Positions 1 through 10,005 are shown, counted from the first letter of the stretch. The stretch is DNA of 64,000 nucleotides from Hymenobacter tibetensis (GCF_022827545.1 NZ_CP094669.1:2384001-2448000); one strand, 5' to 3'. Notes: generated by a model not told the origin, from the letters alone. Program-made: numbers and translations.

Positions 1-2
1 TG

Positions 3-536
3 ATATGCGCCACCAACCGCAACTTGGCCGAGATGGTGCAGCAGGGCCGCTTCCGCGAAGATTTGTTTTACCGCATCAACCTAATTACCGTACGCCTACC
101 GGCCCTGCGCGAGCGGCCGCAAGATATTCCGCTGCTGGTGCAGCACTTCGTGGACGGGCTGCGTGCTACCTACAACCGGCCGGCCCTGAAAGTGGGCACT
201 CGTGCTCAGCACTGGCTGCAGGAACAGCTGCTGCCGGGCAACATCCGGGAGCTAAAAAACCTAGTGGAGCGGGCCGTGCTGGTAAGTGGCAAAGACGAAC
301 TGGGGCCCGAGGATTTTCAGTCTCAAACGCAGCGCGTACCCGTCCGTGCCCCCGAGCCCGGCGAGTTGCCCGAGCCCGGCACCATGACGCTTGACGAACT
401 GGAAGCACAAATGATTCGGCGCACATTAGAGCATTACGGCGGCAACATCAGCCGCGTGGCGAAGGCCTTGGGGTTGAGCCGTGGCGCCCTCTATCGCCGC
501 CTGGAAAAATACGCCATTCCGTTTGATGCGGAGTAG
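3..536 (+). CDS. Sigma-54-dependent response regulator (NtrC family), C-terminal part
   Basis: The gene runs in from the left edge, so only the last 177 residues are present. Seen: the end of the AAA+ sigma-54 activator domain (REDLFYRINL, LPALRERPQDIPLL, the LPGNIRELKN sensor segment) and a C-terminal Fis-type helix-turn-helix (GGNISRVAKALGLSRGALYRRLEKY region, last ~40 residues). Such proteins bind upstream of sigma-54 promoters and use ATP hydrolysis to open the polymerase complex; the receiver domain would lie outside the window. The next gene on the same strand is a membrane histidine kinase, so the two probably form an NtrX/NtrY-like pair. Family assignment is secure; the regulated genes are unknown. 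Confidence 0.93.
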   Translation: MCATNRNLAEMVQQGRFREDLFYRINLITVRLPALRERPQDIPLLVQHFVDGLRATYNRPALKVGTRAQHWLQEQLLPGNIRELKNLVERAVLVSGKDELGPEDFQSQTQRVPVRAPEPGELPEPGTMTLDELEAQMIRRTLEHYGGNISRVAKALGLSRGALYRRLEKYAIPFDAE

Positions 537-569
537 GAGAGAGGCGCGAGTTAAAATACTAGCTAAGGA

Positions 570-645
570 GGGGTTGGGGGCAGTAAAGTTGTTGGAACGA
601 TAACTAGTTCTGGTTTTCTAACTCTAGCCAACCACCCCCAACCCC
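570..645. repeat. Inverted repeat GGGGTTGGGGG / CCCCCAACCCC
   Basis: Perfect 11-bp arms at 570-580 and 635-645 lie in the 180-bp gap between the response regulator and the kinase, followed by a purine-rich AAAAAAGGAGGGG at about 652-664. The same two motifs recur in the integrated element near 19878-19901 and 19986-19998, which suggests a dispersed intergenic repeat of this genome. It could act as a terminator or mRNA structure; no T-tract supports a classical terminator. Confidence 0.5.
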
Positions 646-716
646 TGCTTGAAAAAAGGAGGGGAGCTTTCTTCTTTCTGGCCTTAGCTTAGCTCTCCGT
701 CAGCTACCCCGCCCAC

Positions 717-2015
717 ATGTCCCTACGCGTCAAGTTTGTTTTGTTTGTTGTCATTATCCATGCTGTGCTGATTGTGTTGGCGGTGCAGGTGGTACGCACC
801 AACGCCCCGTTGTTTGTGGGGCTGGAGGTGCTGTTGCTGGTGAGCATCGTCCTCACGGTGCAGCTGTATAAGGGGTTCGTGCGGCCGTTTCACCTCATTG
901 CGGCGGGCACGGAAGCTATTCAGGCCAAAGACTTCTCGATGAAGTTTGTACCCGTCGGCCAGCGGGAAATGGATCAGCTGATTGACGTGTACAACCAGAT
1001 GATTGACGAGCTGCGCCGGGAGCGGGTAACGCAACACGAAAAAAGCTTCCTGCTCGAAAGTCTCATCCAAGCCTCGCCGGCCGGGGTATTGCTCCTGACC
1101 TTCGATGGCTACATTGAAGGGGTGAACCCTGCGGCGGAGCGCATGCTCGGCTTGCCGGCTTCCGGTCTGCTCGGTCTGCCGCCCGCCCAGTTGCCCGGCG
1201 ACTGGGGCATCGCACTCGGAAGTATTTCCGAGCAAGAACCGCAGGTGGTACGGCTATCCGGCATCCAAACGTACCGGGCGCATTGCTCGCACTTCGTGGA
1301 TCGGGGGTTTACGCGGCACTTTATTGTGCTGGAAGAACTGACCCAGGATTTGATTCGGCAGGAAAAACAGGCCTACGAGAAGCTGATTCGGATGATGTCG
1401 CACGAAATCAACAACTCTATCGGTGCCATTAACTCCATCCTGCAAACCTTCCACTACTACGCTCCCCAACTCAGCCCCGACGACCAGCCTGATTTCACCG
1501 AGGCGCTGGACGTATCCATCAACCGCAATACGCACCTAGCCAATTTCATTGCCAACTTCGCGAACCTCGTGCGCCTGCCGCTACCCGTTCGGCACTTAAC
1601 GGATGTGCATGAGCTACTGCGAAACGCCGAGCGGCTTTTGCACGTGCAGTGCGAGCGGCGGCACATCCGCTGGCATCAGGAGCTGGCACTAGGCCCGCTG
1701 CTTGTCTCATTGGATGCGCAGCAACTAGAACAAGCTTTGCTCAATATCTGCAAGAATGCCCTCGAAGCCATTGACGATGCTGGAAACGTGTGGGTACGCA
1801 CCGAGCAAAGCCCCCCGCAGCTCGTTATCGAAAACGACGGCCCCGGCATTCCACCCGACGTGCAGCGCCACCTGTTTACGCCCTTCTTCAGTACCAAGCG
1901 CGACGGCCAGGGCATCGGCCTCACCCTTATCCGCGACATTCTCTTGCAGCATGATTTCACCTTCAGCCTTGAAACGCAAGCAAGTGGCAGAACTGCCTTT
2001 ACCATCAATTTTTAA
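717..2015 (+). CDS. Membrane sensor histidine kinase (NtrY-like)
   Basis: 432 residues. Two N-terminal membrane segments (about 5-27 and 32-50) with almost no periplasmic loop are followed by a HAMP-like linker (51-105), a PAS domain (about 113-220, reading GVLLLTFDGYIEGVNPAAERML), a HisKA dimerisation helix with the phospho-acceptor His229 in MMSHEINNS, and a HATPase domain with N box (ICKNALEAI), G1 box (ENDGPGIPP) and G2 box (GQGIGLTLI). The protein ends right after the ATPase domain and has no receiver. The tiny sensor loop suggests it senses a signal in the membrane or through PAS. The ATG at 717 is chosen because the first membrane helix follows directly. Likely partner: the upstream sigma-54 regulator. 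Signal unknown. Confidence 0.93.
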   Translation: MSLRVKFVLFVVIIHAVLIVLAVQVVRTNAPLFVGLEVLLLVSIVLTVQLYKGFVRPFHLIAAGTEAIQAKDFSMKFVPVGQREMDQLIDVYNQMIDELRRERVTQHEKSFLLESLIQASPAGVLLLTFDGYIEGVNPAAERMLGLPASGLLGLPPAQLPGDWGIALGSISEQEPQVVRLSGIQTYRAHCSHFVDRGFTRHFIVLEELTQDLIRQEKQAYEKLIRMMSHEINNSIGAINSILQTFHYYAPQLSPDDQPDFTEALDVSINRNTHLANFIANFANLVRLPLPVRHLTDVHELLRNAERLLHVQCERRHIRWHQELALGPLLVSLDAQQLEQALLNICKNALEAIDDAGNVWVRTEQSPPQLVIENDGPGIPPDVQRHLFTPFFSTKRDGQGIGLTLIRDILLQHDFTFSLETQASGRTAFTINF

Positions 2016-2041
2016 AGCGTATCAAGCCTAATTACAACTAA

Positions 2042-2077
2042 AAGACCCTTGCTCACTTTAAAGAGCAAGGGCCTTTT
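2042..2077. terminator. Bidirectional terminator between convergent genes
   Basis: Stem CCCTTGCTC (2046-2054) / GAGCAAGGG (2063-2071) with flanking A-rich and T-rich sides, between the kinase stop and the stop of the leftward MORN-variant gene. Confidence 0.75.
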
Positions 2078-2084
2078 AGCTGGG

Positions 2085-3530
2085 TTATCGTTTCACCGGC
2101 GGTTTCCTGACGGGCGGTTTGCCAGCTGGAGTTGTGCCCTCGGATACCATTTGTCCGTTGCGGAACGTCTTCTTTTCCTGCACTTTGGTGCCATCTGCCT
2201 CAAAGTAGCTCCATACGCCGGTTTCCTTGCCGTTGCGGAAGGTGCCGCTAACCGCCAGGGTGCCATCCTCGCGGAGCTGCCGGAAAGCCCCGGTTTTCAG
2301 CCCTTTTACGTACAGGGTTTCCACTTTCACCTTTCCCGACTCATAGAACTCCTGGCCCTGGCCGTTGGGTTTGCCGTTTTCGTATACCACTTTGCTTTGC
2401 AGGGTTCCGATAGGGTAGTAGCTAAGCTTTTCGCCAGTCAACCGGCCATTTGCGTACGTTTCCTGGGTGGCTACCTGCTTTCCACCCGGATGGAACGTGC
2501 GCCACACGCCCGCAGGCAGGTTGTTTTTGTATTGCTGCTCGGCACTCGGGAACCCATCCTCGAAGTACGTGGTGATTTTACGGTCGCGGGCTTGGTTGGC
2601 GTATTCTATCTTCTGCTGCACCTTGCCCGACTCGTAGAAATCCTGCTGGGTGCCAATCAGGGTTCCTTGGCGGTAGGTTTGGGTGCTTTTAAGCGCCCCG
2701 CTTTCGTAGTACGACTTGGCGGGACCATCGAGGTTGGAGCTACCCCCGGTTAGATTGCGGGCTTGCTTGGTGAGGTCGTCGCCGAGGGGGTTTTTTACGG
2801 CCCGGCCCGCAAAGTTGCCCGCTACCGATGTGCCTTCGGTGCGGAGCTTGCCGGAGCGGTAATAGCTGCGGTAGGTGCCTTTGCCGTTTTTGTCGGTTAG
2901 TACCTCGGTTTCCACCTGGCCGTTGTCGTAATAGGTTTTGAAGGGGCCCGCCAACAAGCCCTTCGCGAAGGTGGCTTCGCTTTGCAACTGGCCGGTTTCG
3001 TAGTAGGTTTTCACGGGGCCATTAGCTTGCCCATTTTGATAGGTGATTTCCACCTTGGTCTTGCCCGATGGGTACACTTCCCGAACCGGGCCACTCGGTT
3101 GCCCGTTGGCAAGAGTGGTTTCCATCTTCACTCGCCCATCGGGATACAAGTAGCGCAGCTGGCCGGTGGGCTGGTCGTTTTCGTAGGTGCCTTCCTGGGC
3201 TAATTTCCCGGTTTCGTAGTAGGTTTTGAAAGGGCCTTGGCGCACCCCGTCACTGTATGTTACTTCCAAGCGCCGGCCGCCGTTCGGATGAAATTCCACG
3301 TACGCTGAATCGCGCTTGCCGCCGGTGTAGCGAGTTTGAGCTTCCAGCTTGCCGGAGCGGTAAAACCGCTTGTATGGGCCTTCCATCACCGTGTCGCTGG
3401 CCACGATAGCCGAGTAGATTTCGCGCTTGCGGGTGTTGGTTGAGTCGAAATAGGTGGTGAAGCGCCGCAGCTTTTGAGCGTGTGCGGCGGTAGTGGAGAG
3501 GAGGAACAGAAAAAGCGTAATTCGTTTCAT
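2085..3530 (-). CDS. Secreted YwqK/MORN-variant repeat protein
   Basis: 481 residues from the ATG at 3530, chosen because it is followed at once by a signal peptide (MKRITLFLFLLSTTAAHAQ); a longer frame upstream reads as non-coding. The mature part is a long array of about 20-25-residue units of the type G-x-YYESGKL-x-x-E-x-TY-x-NG-x-x-x-G, i.e. the MORN_2 / YwqK family. These proteins are often auto-named antitoxins, but there is no toxin neighbour here and it carries a signal peptide, so that name should not be trusted. Probably an exported or surface beta-sheet protein; function unknown. A Lys/Pro-rich tail (GKPPVRKPPVKR) ends the chain. Confidence 0.85.
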   Translation of the reverse strand: MKRITLFLFLLSTTAAHAQKLRRFTTYFDSTNTRKREIYSAIVASDTVMEGPYKRFYRSGKLEAQTRYTGGKRDSAYVEFHPNGGRRLEVTYSDGVRQGPFKTYYETGKLAQEGTYENDQPTGQLRYLYPDGRVKMETTLANGQPSGPVREVYPSGKTKVEITYQNGQANGPVKTYYETGQLQSEATFAKGLLAGPFKTYYDNGQVETEVLTDKNGKGTYRSYYRSGKLRTEGTSVAGNFAGRAVKNPLGDDLTKQARNLTGGSSNLDGPAKSYYESGALKSTQTYRQGTLIGTQQDFYESGKVQQKIEYANQARDRKITTYFEDGFPSAEQQYKNNLPAGVWRTFHPGGKQVATQETYANGRLTGEKLSYYPIGTLQSKVVYENGKPNGQGQEFYESGKVKVETLYVKGLKTGAFRQLREDGTLAVSGTFRNGKETGVWSYFEADGTKVQEKKTFRNGQMVSEGTTPAGKPPVRKPPVKR

Positions 3531-3887
3531 GATGGCAAGAACGTACGAAAACTCGGCAAAGTGCATAAGCCAGTGCCACAGCTGATTTCGTGCCATAAGT
3601 ATTCGGCTGGCATTATGCAAGCGGCCTAGACGCAGGCCATTGGCCACGCGCCACCTAGTGTTCAGCTGCAACCTACGGCGCGGCCAAGACGGACTTGCAC
3701 CCGTATACCACCCGAAACCAGCGTGCCCGCACGGCAACGTACAAGCGACTACCTCCTTGCTAACAGTAGCAGGCCAGCCCTAACGCCTCTCGTAGGAGAA
3801 GCATCACGACTGGCCTGCACTTGCACTGGTTGTTTCCTAAGTCACGCGTTGCACTACGCGGCGCGTGGTTGCTTTCGGAGGTATTCG
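3531..3887. other. Non-coding gap with hairpin
   Basis: No convincing gene. A 9-bp inverted repeat GCAGGCCAG (3769-3777) / CTGGCCTGC (3810-3818) lies about 70 bp beyond the stop of leftward gltD and could end that transcript, although no T-tract follows. Confidence 0.35.
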
Positions 3888-5357
3888 CTACGCGAACATC
3901 GGCTCCGCGTCCTTGGTTGGGAGTACGGTTTTGCCCATCAGGAACTTGTCGACTTGCCGGGCAGCTTCCCGGCCTTCCGAAATGGCCCACACCACCAACG
4001 ACTGTCCGCGCCGCATATCTCCGGCGGCAAAAACCCGCGCCACGCTGGTCTGGTACGTTTTTTCAGTGGCCTGCACGTTGCCGCGGCCATCAAGCGCCAC
4101 TCCAAACTGCTGCAGCATGCCGTTGGCTTGCGGATGCAGGAACCCCATAGCCAGGAAAATACGCTGGCAAGGTACTTCCCGCTCCGAACCCTCGATTTCC
4201 TGGAACTTCATAGGCCGGCCCAAGACATCCGTTTCCCAGGTCACATCAGAAATGCGCAAGGCCCGCAAGTTGCCGTTTTCGTCGCTCAAAAACTCTTTGG
4301 TATTAACGCCCCAGTACCGCTGGCATCCTTCTTCGTGCGAGGAAGTGGTTTTCAGTACCATCGGATAGTTCGGCCACGGCATGTGAGCAGTGCGCTCTTT
4401 GGGAGGTTGCGCCAGCAGCTCGAACTGCGTAACGGAAGCCGCGCCCTGGCGGTTGGAGGTACCTACGCAGTCGGAACCGGTGTCGCCGCCGCCAATCACA
4501 ATAACATCCTGGCCGGTTACCACAATGGGCTCCTGCTCTACGGGCAACGAACTCACTCGTTTGTTTTGCTGCTTCAGGAAATCCATGGCAAAGTGAATGC
4601 CGGGCAGCTCGCGGCCAGGCAGCGGCAAGTCGCGCGGGATAGTGGAGCCACCCGTTAGCACCACCGCATCAAACCCATTAAGCAGGGCGTCGGCGGGCAT
4701 GTCTTTGCCTATCTCGGTGTTGCAGCGGAACTGGATGCCTTCTTCCTCCAGCAAGCTGATGCGCCGCTCTACCACCCACTTCTCTAGCTTGAAATCGGGG
4801 ATGCCGTAGCGCAGCAAGCCACCGGGCTTGTCGTCGCGCTCAAACACCGTTACGCTGTGACCGGCCTTGTTGAGCTGCGCCGCTGCCGCCAAACCTGCCG
4901 GCCCGGAGCCTACCACCGCCACCGATTTACCTGACTTCAATAGCGGTGCCGAAGGCCGGACGAGTCCTTTTTGAAAAGCAGTTTCAATGATGTGCTTCTC
5001 AATCTCCTCGATGGCCACTGGTGGCCGGTTGATGCCCAACACGCAAGCTGATTCGCAGGGTGCCGGACAAATGCGGCCAGTGAATTCCGGGAAGTTGTTG
5101 GTGGAAATCAGAACGCGGTAGGCTTCCTCCCAATCTTGCCGATATACCGCGTCGTTGAACTCCGGAATGATGTTGCCCAGCGGACAGCCCGAATGACAAA
5201 AGGGTACCCCACAGTCCATACATCGGGCGGCCTGGTGGTTGAGCTGCTCGGGCGGATACAGCCCGACAAACTCTTTATAGTTTGTAATACGATCCTGCGG
5301 GGCCACCTTGGCCGGTAGCTCCCGGTCGAATTGTTTGAATCCGGTGACGTGTCCCAT
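3888..5357 (-). CDS. gltD: Glutamate synthase, small (beta) subunit
   Basis: 489 residues, the usual length. The N-terminal domain holds two cysteine groups for 4Fe-4S clusters (CMDCGVPFCHSGCP, about residues 46-59, and CPAPCESAC, about 97-105). An FAD-binding motif GSGPAGLAAA lies near 150 and an NADPH-binding motif GGGDTGSDCVG near 290. It passes electrons from NADPH to the GltB subunit, which makes two glutamates from glutamine and 2-oxoglutarate in the cytoplasm. It lies 124 bp downstream of gltB on the same strand, so the two are probably one transcript with gltB first. Nothing is unusual in the sequence. Confidence 0.97.
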   Translation of the reverse strand: MGHVTGFKQFDRELPAKVAPQDRITNYKEFVGLYPPEQLNHQAARCMDCGVPFCHSGCPLGNIIPEFNDAVYRQDWEEAYRVLISTNNFPEFTGRICPAPCESACVLGINRPPVAIEEIEKHIIETAFQKGLVRPSAPLLKSGKSVAVVGSGPAGLAAAAQLNKAGHSVTVFERDDKPGGLLRYGIPDFKLEKWVVERRISLLEEEGIQFRCNTEIGKDMPADALLNGFDAVVLTGGSTIPRDLPLPGRELPGIHFAMDFLKQQNKRVSSLPVEQEPIVVTGQDVIVIGGGDTGSDCVGTSNRQGAASVTQFELLAQPPKERTAHMPWPNYPMVLKTTSSHEEGCQRYWGVNTKEFLSDENGNLRALRISDVTWETDVLGRPMKFQEIEGSEREVPCQRIFLAMGFLHPQANGMLQQFGVALDGRGNVQATEKTYQTSVARVFAAGDMRRGQSLVVWAISEGREAARQVDKFLMGKTVLPTKDAEPMFA

Positions 5358-5481
5358 GACGTGTAGAAGTGCTTCTTAAGTTGTTGGTTTACTTATTGGC
5401 GGCGGTATTTAAGCAGTGCGGGGTTCTGAATCCTTGGAAAGACTTCGTGCCCCACACTGCCTGCTAGTTGAAACGGTGCGT

Positions 5482-8400
5482 TTATACGGCCACCTTCTGC
5501 GCGGCTTGCAGCACCCGCTTGTATTCGATGGGGAATACCTTCACGAACTTGCTTGCTTCCGTGGCCCAATTATCAAGCAGGAAGGTGGCCCGGCGGCTCT
5601 GCGTGAGCTGCACATGGCGCTGCAGTAGCGCCCGAATGGCTTTTTCATCTTCTTCTTCCAGCGTTTCCAGCTCCACCATTTCCTGGTTGCAGTTCACTGG
5701 GAACGTGCCGTGCGGGTCATATACCCAGGCAATGCCGCCGCTCATGCCCGCCGCAAAGTTGCGCCCGGTTTCGCCCAGAATCAGGGCCCGACCGCCGGTC
5801 ATGTATTCGCAGCCATGGTCGCCGATGCCTTCCACCACGGCCGTAGCACCAGAGTTGCGCACCGCAAACCGCTCCCCGGCCTGTCCGCGCACGAACAGCT
5901 CCCCGGAAGTAGCTCCGTACAGCGCCACGTTGCCGATGATGATGTTTTGGTCGGGCTCGAACCGGCTATCGGCCGCCGGGAAAATAGCCAGACGTGCGCC
6001 CGAAAGGCCTTTGCCCACGTAGTCGTTGGCTTCGCCTTCCAAGCTAAAGCTCAGGCCATTGGCGCAGAAGGCGCCAAAGCTCTGGCCCGCTGAACCGCGG
6101 AAGCTGAAGTTGAGCGTATTGTCGGGAAGGCCGGGCGCCCCGTAGCGTTTGCACACCTCGTTGGAGAGGAGCGCACCAATCGTGCGGTCGGTGTTCTGCA
6201 CCTCGAAGCTGCCGAACACGGGCGTGGCTTCGTCGAGGGCCGGCTGGGCGGCAGCAAGCAACTGCCAATCCAACACGTTGGTGAGGCCGTGGTCCTGGTC
6301 TTCGCTGCGGTAAGCCGTCGTACCAGCCGCAACAGGCGCGGGATGCAACATGCCACTCAGGTCAACGTGGCTGGCTTTCCAGTGCAGTAAGTCTTCGCGT
6401 ACCTTCAAGAACTGCGATTTGCCAATCATTTCGTGCACCGTCCGGAAACCAAGCTGCGCCATGATTTCGCGCAGATCTTCGGCCAGGAACTGGAACAAGG
6501 CCACAATGTGCTCGGGCTGGCCGCTGAACAGCTTACGCAACTCGGCGTCCTGCGTCGCAACGCCCACCGGGCAGGTGTTGAGGTGGCATTTGCGCATCAT
6601 GATGCAGCCGCCTGCTACGAGGGCAGCCGTGGCTACGCCCCATTCTTCGGCGCCGAGTAAGGCGGCTACTGCCAGGTCTTTGCCGGTTTTCAGTTGGCCA
6701 TCAGTTTGGAGCACTACGCGGCTACGCAGGCCGTTGCGCACCAACGTTTGGTGGGCTTCTGCCAGGCCGAGTTCCCACGGCAAGCCAGCGTGCTTGATAG
6801 AGCTGAGCGGCGAAGCGCCCGTGCCCCCATCATAACCCGCTATTAGAATCACGTCGGCGTGTGCTTTTGCTACGCCGGCTGCAATGGTTCCTACTCCCGC
6901 CTTGCTCACCAGCTTCACGTTGATGCGGGCGGCACGGTTGGCGTTTTTGAGGTCGAAGATTAGCTGCGCCAGGTCCTCGATAGAGTAGATATCGTGGTGG
7001 GGTGGGGGCGAAATAAGACCCACACCCGGGGTGGCGTGGCGTACGCGCGCAATCCACTCGTCCACTTTGTGGCCAGGCAGCTGGCCGCCTTCACCGGGCT
7101 TGGCACCCTGCGCCATCTTGATTTGCAGCTCGTCGGCGTTGGTGAGGTAGTTGGCCGTTACGCCGAAGCGGGCGGAAGCTACCTGCTTGATGGCCGAGCG
7201 CATCGAGTCGCCGTTGGCCATTTTCTCGTAGCGCAACGGGTCTTCGCCGCCTTCACCGGTATTGCTTTTGCCGCCGATGCGGTTCATAGCAATGGCTAGG
7301 GTGCTGTGCGCCTCGTGTGAAATCGAACCAAACGACATGGCTCCTGTGGCAAAGCGCTTCATGATGCTCGTGGCCGGTTCCACCTCTTCCAGCGGCACCG
7401 ACTCGCGGTGGCGAGCAAAGCCCAGCAAGCCACGTAGCGTGAACAGCTTATCTCCCTGCTCGTTGACAATGCTGGCGTATTGCTGATAGGTGGTGTAGTT
7501 GTTGGTTCGAGTAGCTTGCTGGAGCAAGTGCACCGTCTGCGGATTGAATAGGTGCGCTTCGCCCCGGCGCTTCCACTGGTAGAGGCCTCCCTCGGGTAGC
7601 AACGGCACGTCCGCTTTTTCGTCGCCAAACCCTTTGAAGTGCTTGTAGAGGGTTTCGCGAGCAAGCTCATCCAGCCCCAAGCCACCAATGCGCGTAACGG
7701 CCCCCGTAAAGTAGCGGTTCACTACGCTCTGGTTGATACCCAGAATCTCGAACACTTGCGCCCCGTGGTACGACTGCAGGGTGGAAATACCCATCTTCGA
7801 GAAGATCTTCAACAGGCCGTCGCAGACTGCTTTGAGGTAGTTCTTAGTCAGCGTGGCGTAGTCCAGCGCCGTTTCCATCTTGCCTCCCTCCAGCATGGTG
7901 CGCAGGCTGGCCAAGGCCAGATAGGGGTTGATGGCCGTGGCGCCAAACGCCAGCAGTGTAGCGAAGTGATGCACTTCCCATACGTCGCCGGATTCTGCTA
8001 CCAGCCCAACGGAACCCCGTAGGCCCTTTTTCACGAGGTGATGGTGCACTGCCGAAACGGCTAGCAACGACGGAATAGGAGCGTGCTCGGAGTCGATAGC
8101 GCGGTCCGATAGAATCAACACCTCGAACTTGTCGTGCACGGCATCTTCCGCGTAGCGACAAAGACGCTCCAAGCCGTTCTGCAAAGAGCCCGGTTGCCCA
8201 TCGGCCTTGAAATAAGTTTGTAGCGTTTTGGCGTGGAACAGCCCCGTATCGATGCTGCGCAGCTTCTCCAACTCGTGGTTGGTGAGTACGGGCTGGCGCA
8301 ATGCCACGCAGTGGCAGTGCATCTTGTTTTCGTCGAAGGTGTTGCCGTTGTTGCCAATGAACGTCGCCAAACTCATCACCAGCCGCTCCCGAATCGGGTC

Positions 8401-10005
8401 GATGGGTGGGTTGGTGACTTGCGCGAAGAACTGCTTGAAATAGCTGGCTATGTGCTGTGGCTGGTCGGAAAGCACCGCCAGCGGCACATCGGTGCCCATC
8501 GAGCCAATGGGCTCTTTGCCATCCAGCGCCATGGGCTTCAAGATGGTTTCCAGGTCTTCGCGGGTATATCCAAATACCTTTTGGTACTTAAACACTGAAT
8601 CGGCGGCGAGGTCGGTAAATACCTGCCGGGGCTCCGGTAGCTCTTCCAAGCGGATCTTGTAGTTCTCCAGCCATTGTCCGTAGGGCTGTCGGCCCGCCAA
8701 ATCGGCCTTAATTTCTTCGTCGGTGATAATCTGGCCCGCTACCGTGTCCACGAGGAACATTTTGCCGGGTTGCAACCGGCCTTTTTGCAGCACCGTCTTT
8801 TCCGGAATAGCCAGCACCCCAGCTTCCGAGGCCATAATCACGCGGCCATCGTCGGTGATGACGTAGCGCAGGGGCCGCAGACCGTTGCGGTCCAGCATGG
8901 CCCCAATGATGCGGCCATCGGTGAAGGTAAGGGCGGCCGGGCCATCCCAGGGCGCCATAAACGTGGCGTGGAATTCATAGAACGCCTTTTTGAGCGGATC
9001 CATCTGCTCGTTGCCGTCCCAGGCTTCGGGTACCAGCATCATCATCACGTGCGGCAAAGAGCGGCCCGAATGGGTAAGCACCTCGATGATGTTGTCGAGG
9101 CAAGCGGAGTCCGATTGCCCATCGTCAATTACGGGCAGCAGCATTTCCATTTCTTCGGCTGTGAAGAAAGGGGAGGCATACGACCGAAGGCCCGAGTAAA
9201 ACCAGTTCAGGTTGCCGGTAAGCGTGTTGATTTCGCCGTTGTGGGCCAGCATCCGGAACGGCTGCGCCAGCTTCCATGAGGGAAACGTGTTGGTGGAAAA
9301 GCGCGAATGCACCATGCCAAACGCCGATTTTACCCGCTCATCCGACAAGTCGGGGAAGTAGCCGCGTACCTGCAATGAGGTGAGCTGGCCTTTGTACACG
9401 ATAACGCGGCTAGACAACGAAGCGAAGTAAAAGTCGCTGGCGTCGTCCTTGAGGGTTTCTTTGGCCGTCTTGGCAATCAGCCGCCGCAACACAAACAGCT
9501 TCCGTTCGAAATCTTCGCCCACAGTCATACCTGCTGGCTTAGCCACGAACACCTGCTCCATATCTGGTTCAGCTGCCAATGCCGTGCCGCCAATGCCCGC
9601 TGGGTTGACGGGCACTCGGCGGTAGCCCAGTATTCGCAGGCCGAGTCGTTCGGCGGCCTTGTTGATGAGGCCATGACAGGCTGCCTTGGCTGCAATACGC
9701 TTGGGCAGGAAAACCATGCCCACGCCGTAGTAACCGGGCTCAGGCAAATGGATATCCAGCGCCAGACATTCCTCCATGAAAAACTCGTGCGGAATCTGGA
9801 GCAAGATGCCGGCCCCGTCGCCGGAATCGGCATCGCAGCCACAGGCACCACGGTGTTCCATGTTTTCCAGGATGGTCAAGGCATCCGGAATGGTTTGGTG
9901 CGAGCGACGGCCATGAATGCTGGTGACAAAACCCGTTCCGCAGGAGTCGTGCTCGAACTCGGGACGGTAGAGGCCGAGAGATTGGCCGGGAGCAGAAGTT
10001 TCCAT
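5482..10005 (-). CDS. gltB: Glutamate synthase, large (alpha) subunit
   Basis: 1507 residues, full length. The N-terminal glutaminase nucleophile is Cys22 (HDSCGTGF), preceded by a 21-residue propeptide that the family removes. Next come the central domain, the FMN/synthase domain (GGKSNTGEGGEDP, GEGGQLPGHK, SPPPHHDIYSIEDLAQLI), the 3Fe-4S cysteine group (GGCIMMRKCHLNTCPVGVA) and the C-terminal beta-helix domain rich in Gly (GSAGQSFGAF, GGRALILGETG). It releases ammonia from glutamine and uses it to aminate 2-oxoglutarate, with electrons from GltD. No Bacteroidota-type -7 element is obvious in the 120 bp upstream. Confidence 0.98.
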   Translation of the reverse strand: METSAPGQSLGLYRPEFEHDSCGTGFVTSIHGRRSHQTIPDALTILENMEHRGACGCDADSGDGAGILLQIPHEFFMEECLALDIHLPEPGYYGVGMVFLPKRIAAKAACHGLINKAAERLGLRILGYRRVPVNPAGIGGTALAAEPDMEQVFVAKPAGMTVGEDFERKLFVLRRLIAKTAKETLKDDASDFYFASLSSRVIVYKGQLTSLQVRGYFPDLSDERVKSAFGMVHSRFSTNTFPSWKLAQPFRMLAHNGEINTLTGNLNWFYSGLRSYASPFFTAEEMEMLLPVIDDGQSDSACLDNIIEVLTHSGRSLPHVMMMLVPEAWDGNEQMDPLKKAFYEFHATFMAPWDGPAALTFTDGRIIGAMLDRNGLRPLRYVITDDGRVIMASEAGVLAIPEKTVLQKGRLQPGKMFLVDTVAGQIITDEEIKADLAGRQPYGQWLENYKIRLEELPEPRQVFTDLAADSVFKYQKVFGYTREDLETILKPMALDGKEPIGSMGTDVPLAVLSDQPQHIASYFKQFFAQVTNPPIDPIRERLVMSLATFIGNNGNTFDENKMHCHCVALRQPVLTNHELEKLRSIDTGLFHAKTLQTYFKADGQPGSLQNGLERLCRYAEDAVHDKFEVLILSDRAIDSEHAPIPSLLAVSAVHHHLVKKGLRGSVGLVAESGDVWEVHHFATLLAFGATAINPYLALASLRTMLEGGKMETALDYATLTKNYLKAVCDGLLKIFSKMGISTLQSYHGAQVFEILGINQSVVNRYFTGAVTRIGGLGLDELARETLYKHFKGFGDEKADVPLLPEGGLYQWKRRGEAHLFNPQTVHLLQQATRTNNYTTYQQYASIVNEQGDKLFTLRGLLGFARHRESVPLEEVEPATSIMKRFATGAMSFGSISHEAHSTLAIAMNRIGGKSNTGEGGEDPLRYEKMANGDSMRSAIKQVASARFGVTANYLTNADELQIKMAQGAKPGEGGQLPGHKVDEWIARVRHATPGVGLISPPPHHDIYSIEDLAQLIFDLKNANRAARINVKLVSKAGVGTIAAGVAKAHADVILIAGYDGGTGASPLSSIKHAGLPWELGLAEAHQTLVRNGLRSRVVLQTDGQLKTGKDLAVAALLGAEEWGVATAALVAGGCIMMRKCHLNTCPVGVATQDAELRKLFSGQPEHIVALFQFLAEDLREIMAQLGFRTVHEMIGKSQFLKVREDLLHWKASHVDLSGMLHPAPVAAGTTAYRSEDQDHGLTNVLDWQLLAAAQPALDEATPVFGSFEVQNTDRTIGALLSNEVCKRYGAPGLPDNTLNFSFRGSAGQSFGAFCANGLSFSLEGEANDYVGKGLSGARLAIFPAADSRFEPDQNIIIGNVALYGATSGELFVRGQAGERFAVRNSGATAVVEGIGDHGCEYMTGGRALILGETGRNFAAGMSGGIAWVYDPHGTFPVNCNQEMVELETLEEEDEKAIRALLQRHVQLTQSRRATFLLDNWATEASKFVKVFPIEYKRVLQAAQKVAV

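Noticed and set aside
2049..2753. Rightward open frame opposite the MORN-variant gene
   Set aside because: Antisense shadow of the repeat array; composition is not protein-like.
2085..3530. Toxin-antitoxin component (usual automatic name for YwqK-family proteins)
   Set aside because: It has a signal peptide, no toxin neighbour and a long MORN-variant array; an exported structural protein fits better.
3723..4658. Rightward 311-codon frame over the end of gltD
   Set aside because: Shadow of gltD on the other strand with no recognisable motifs.
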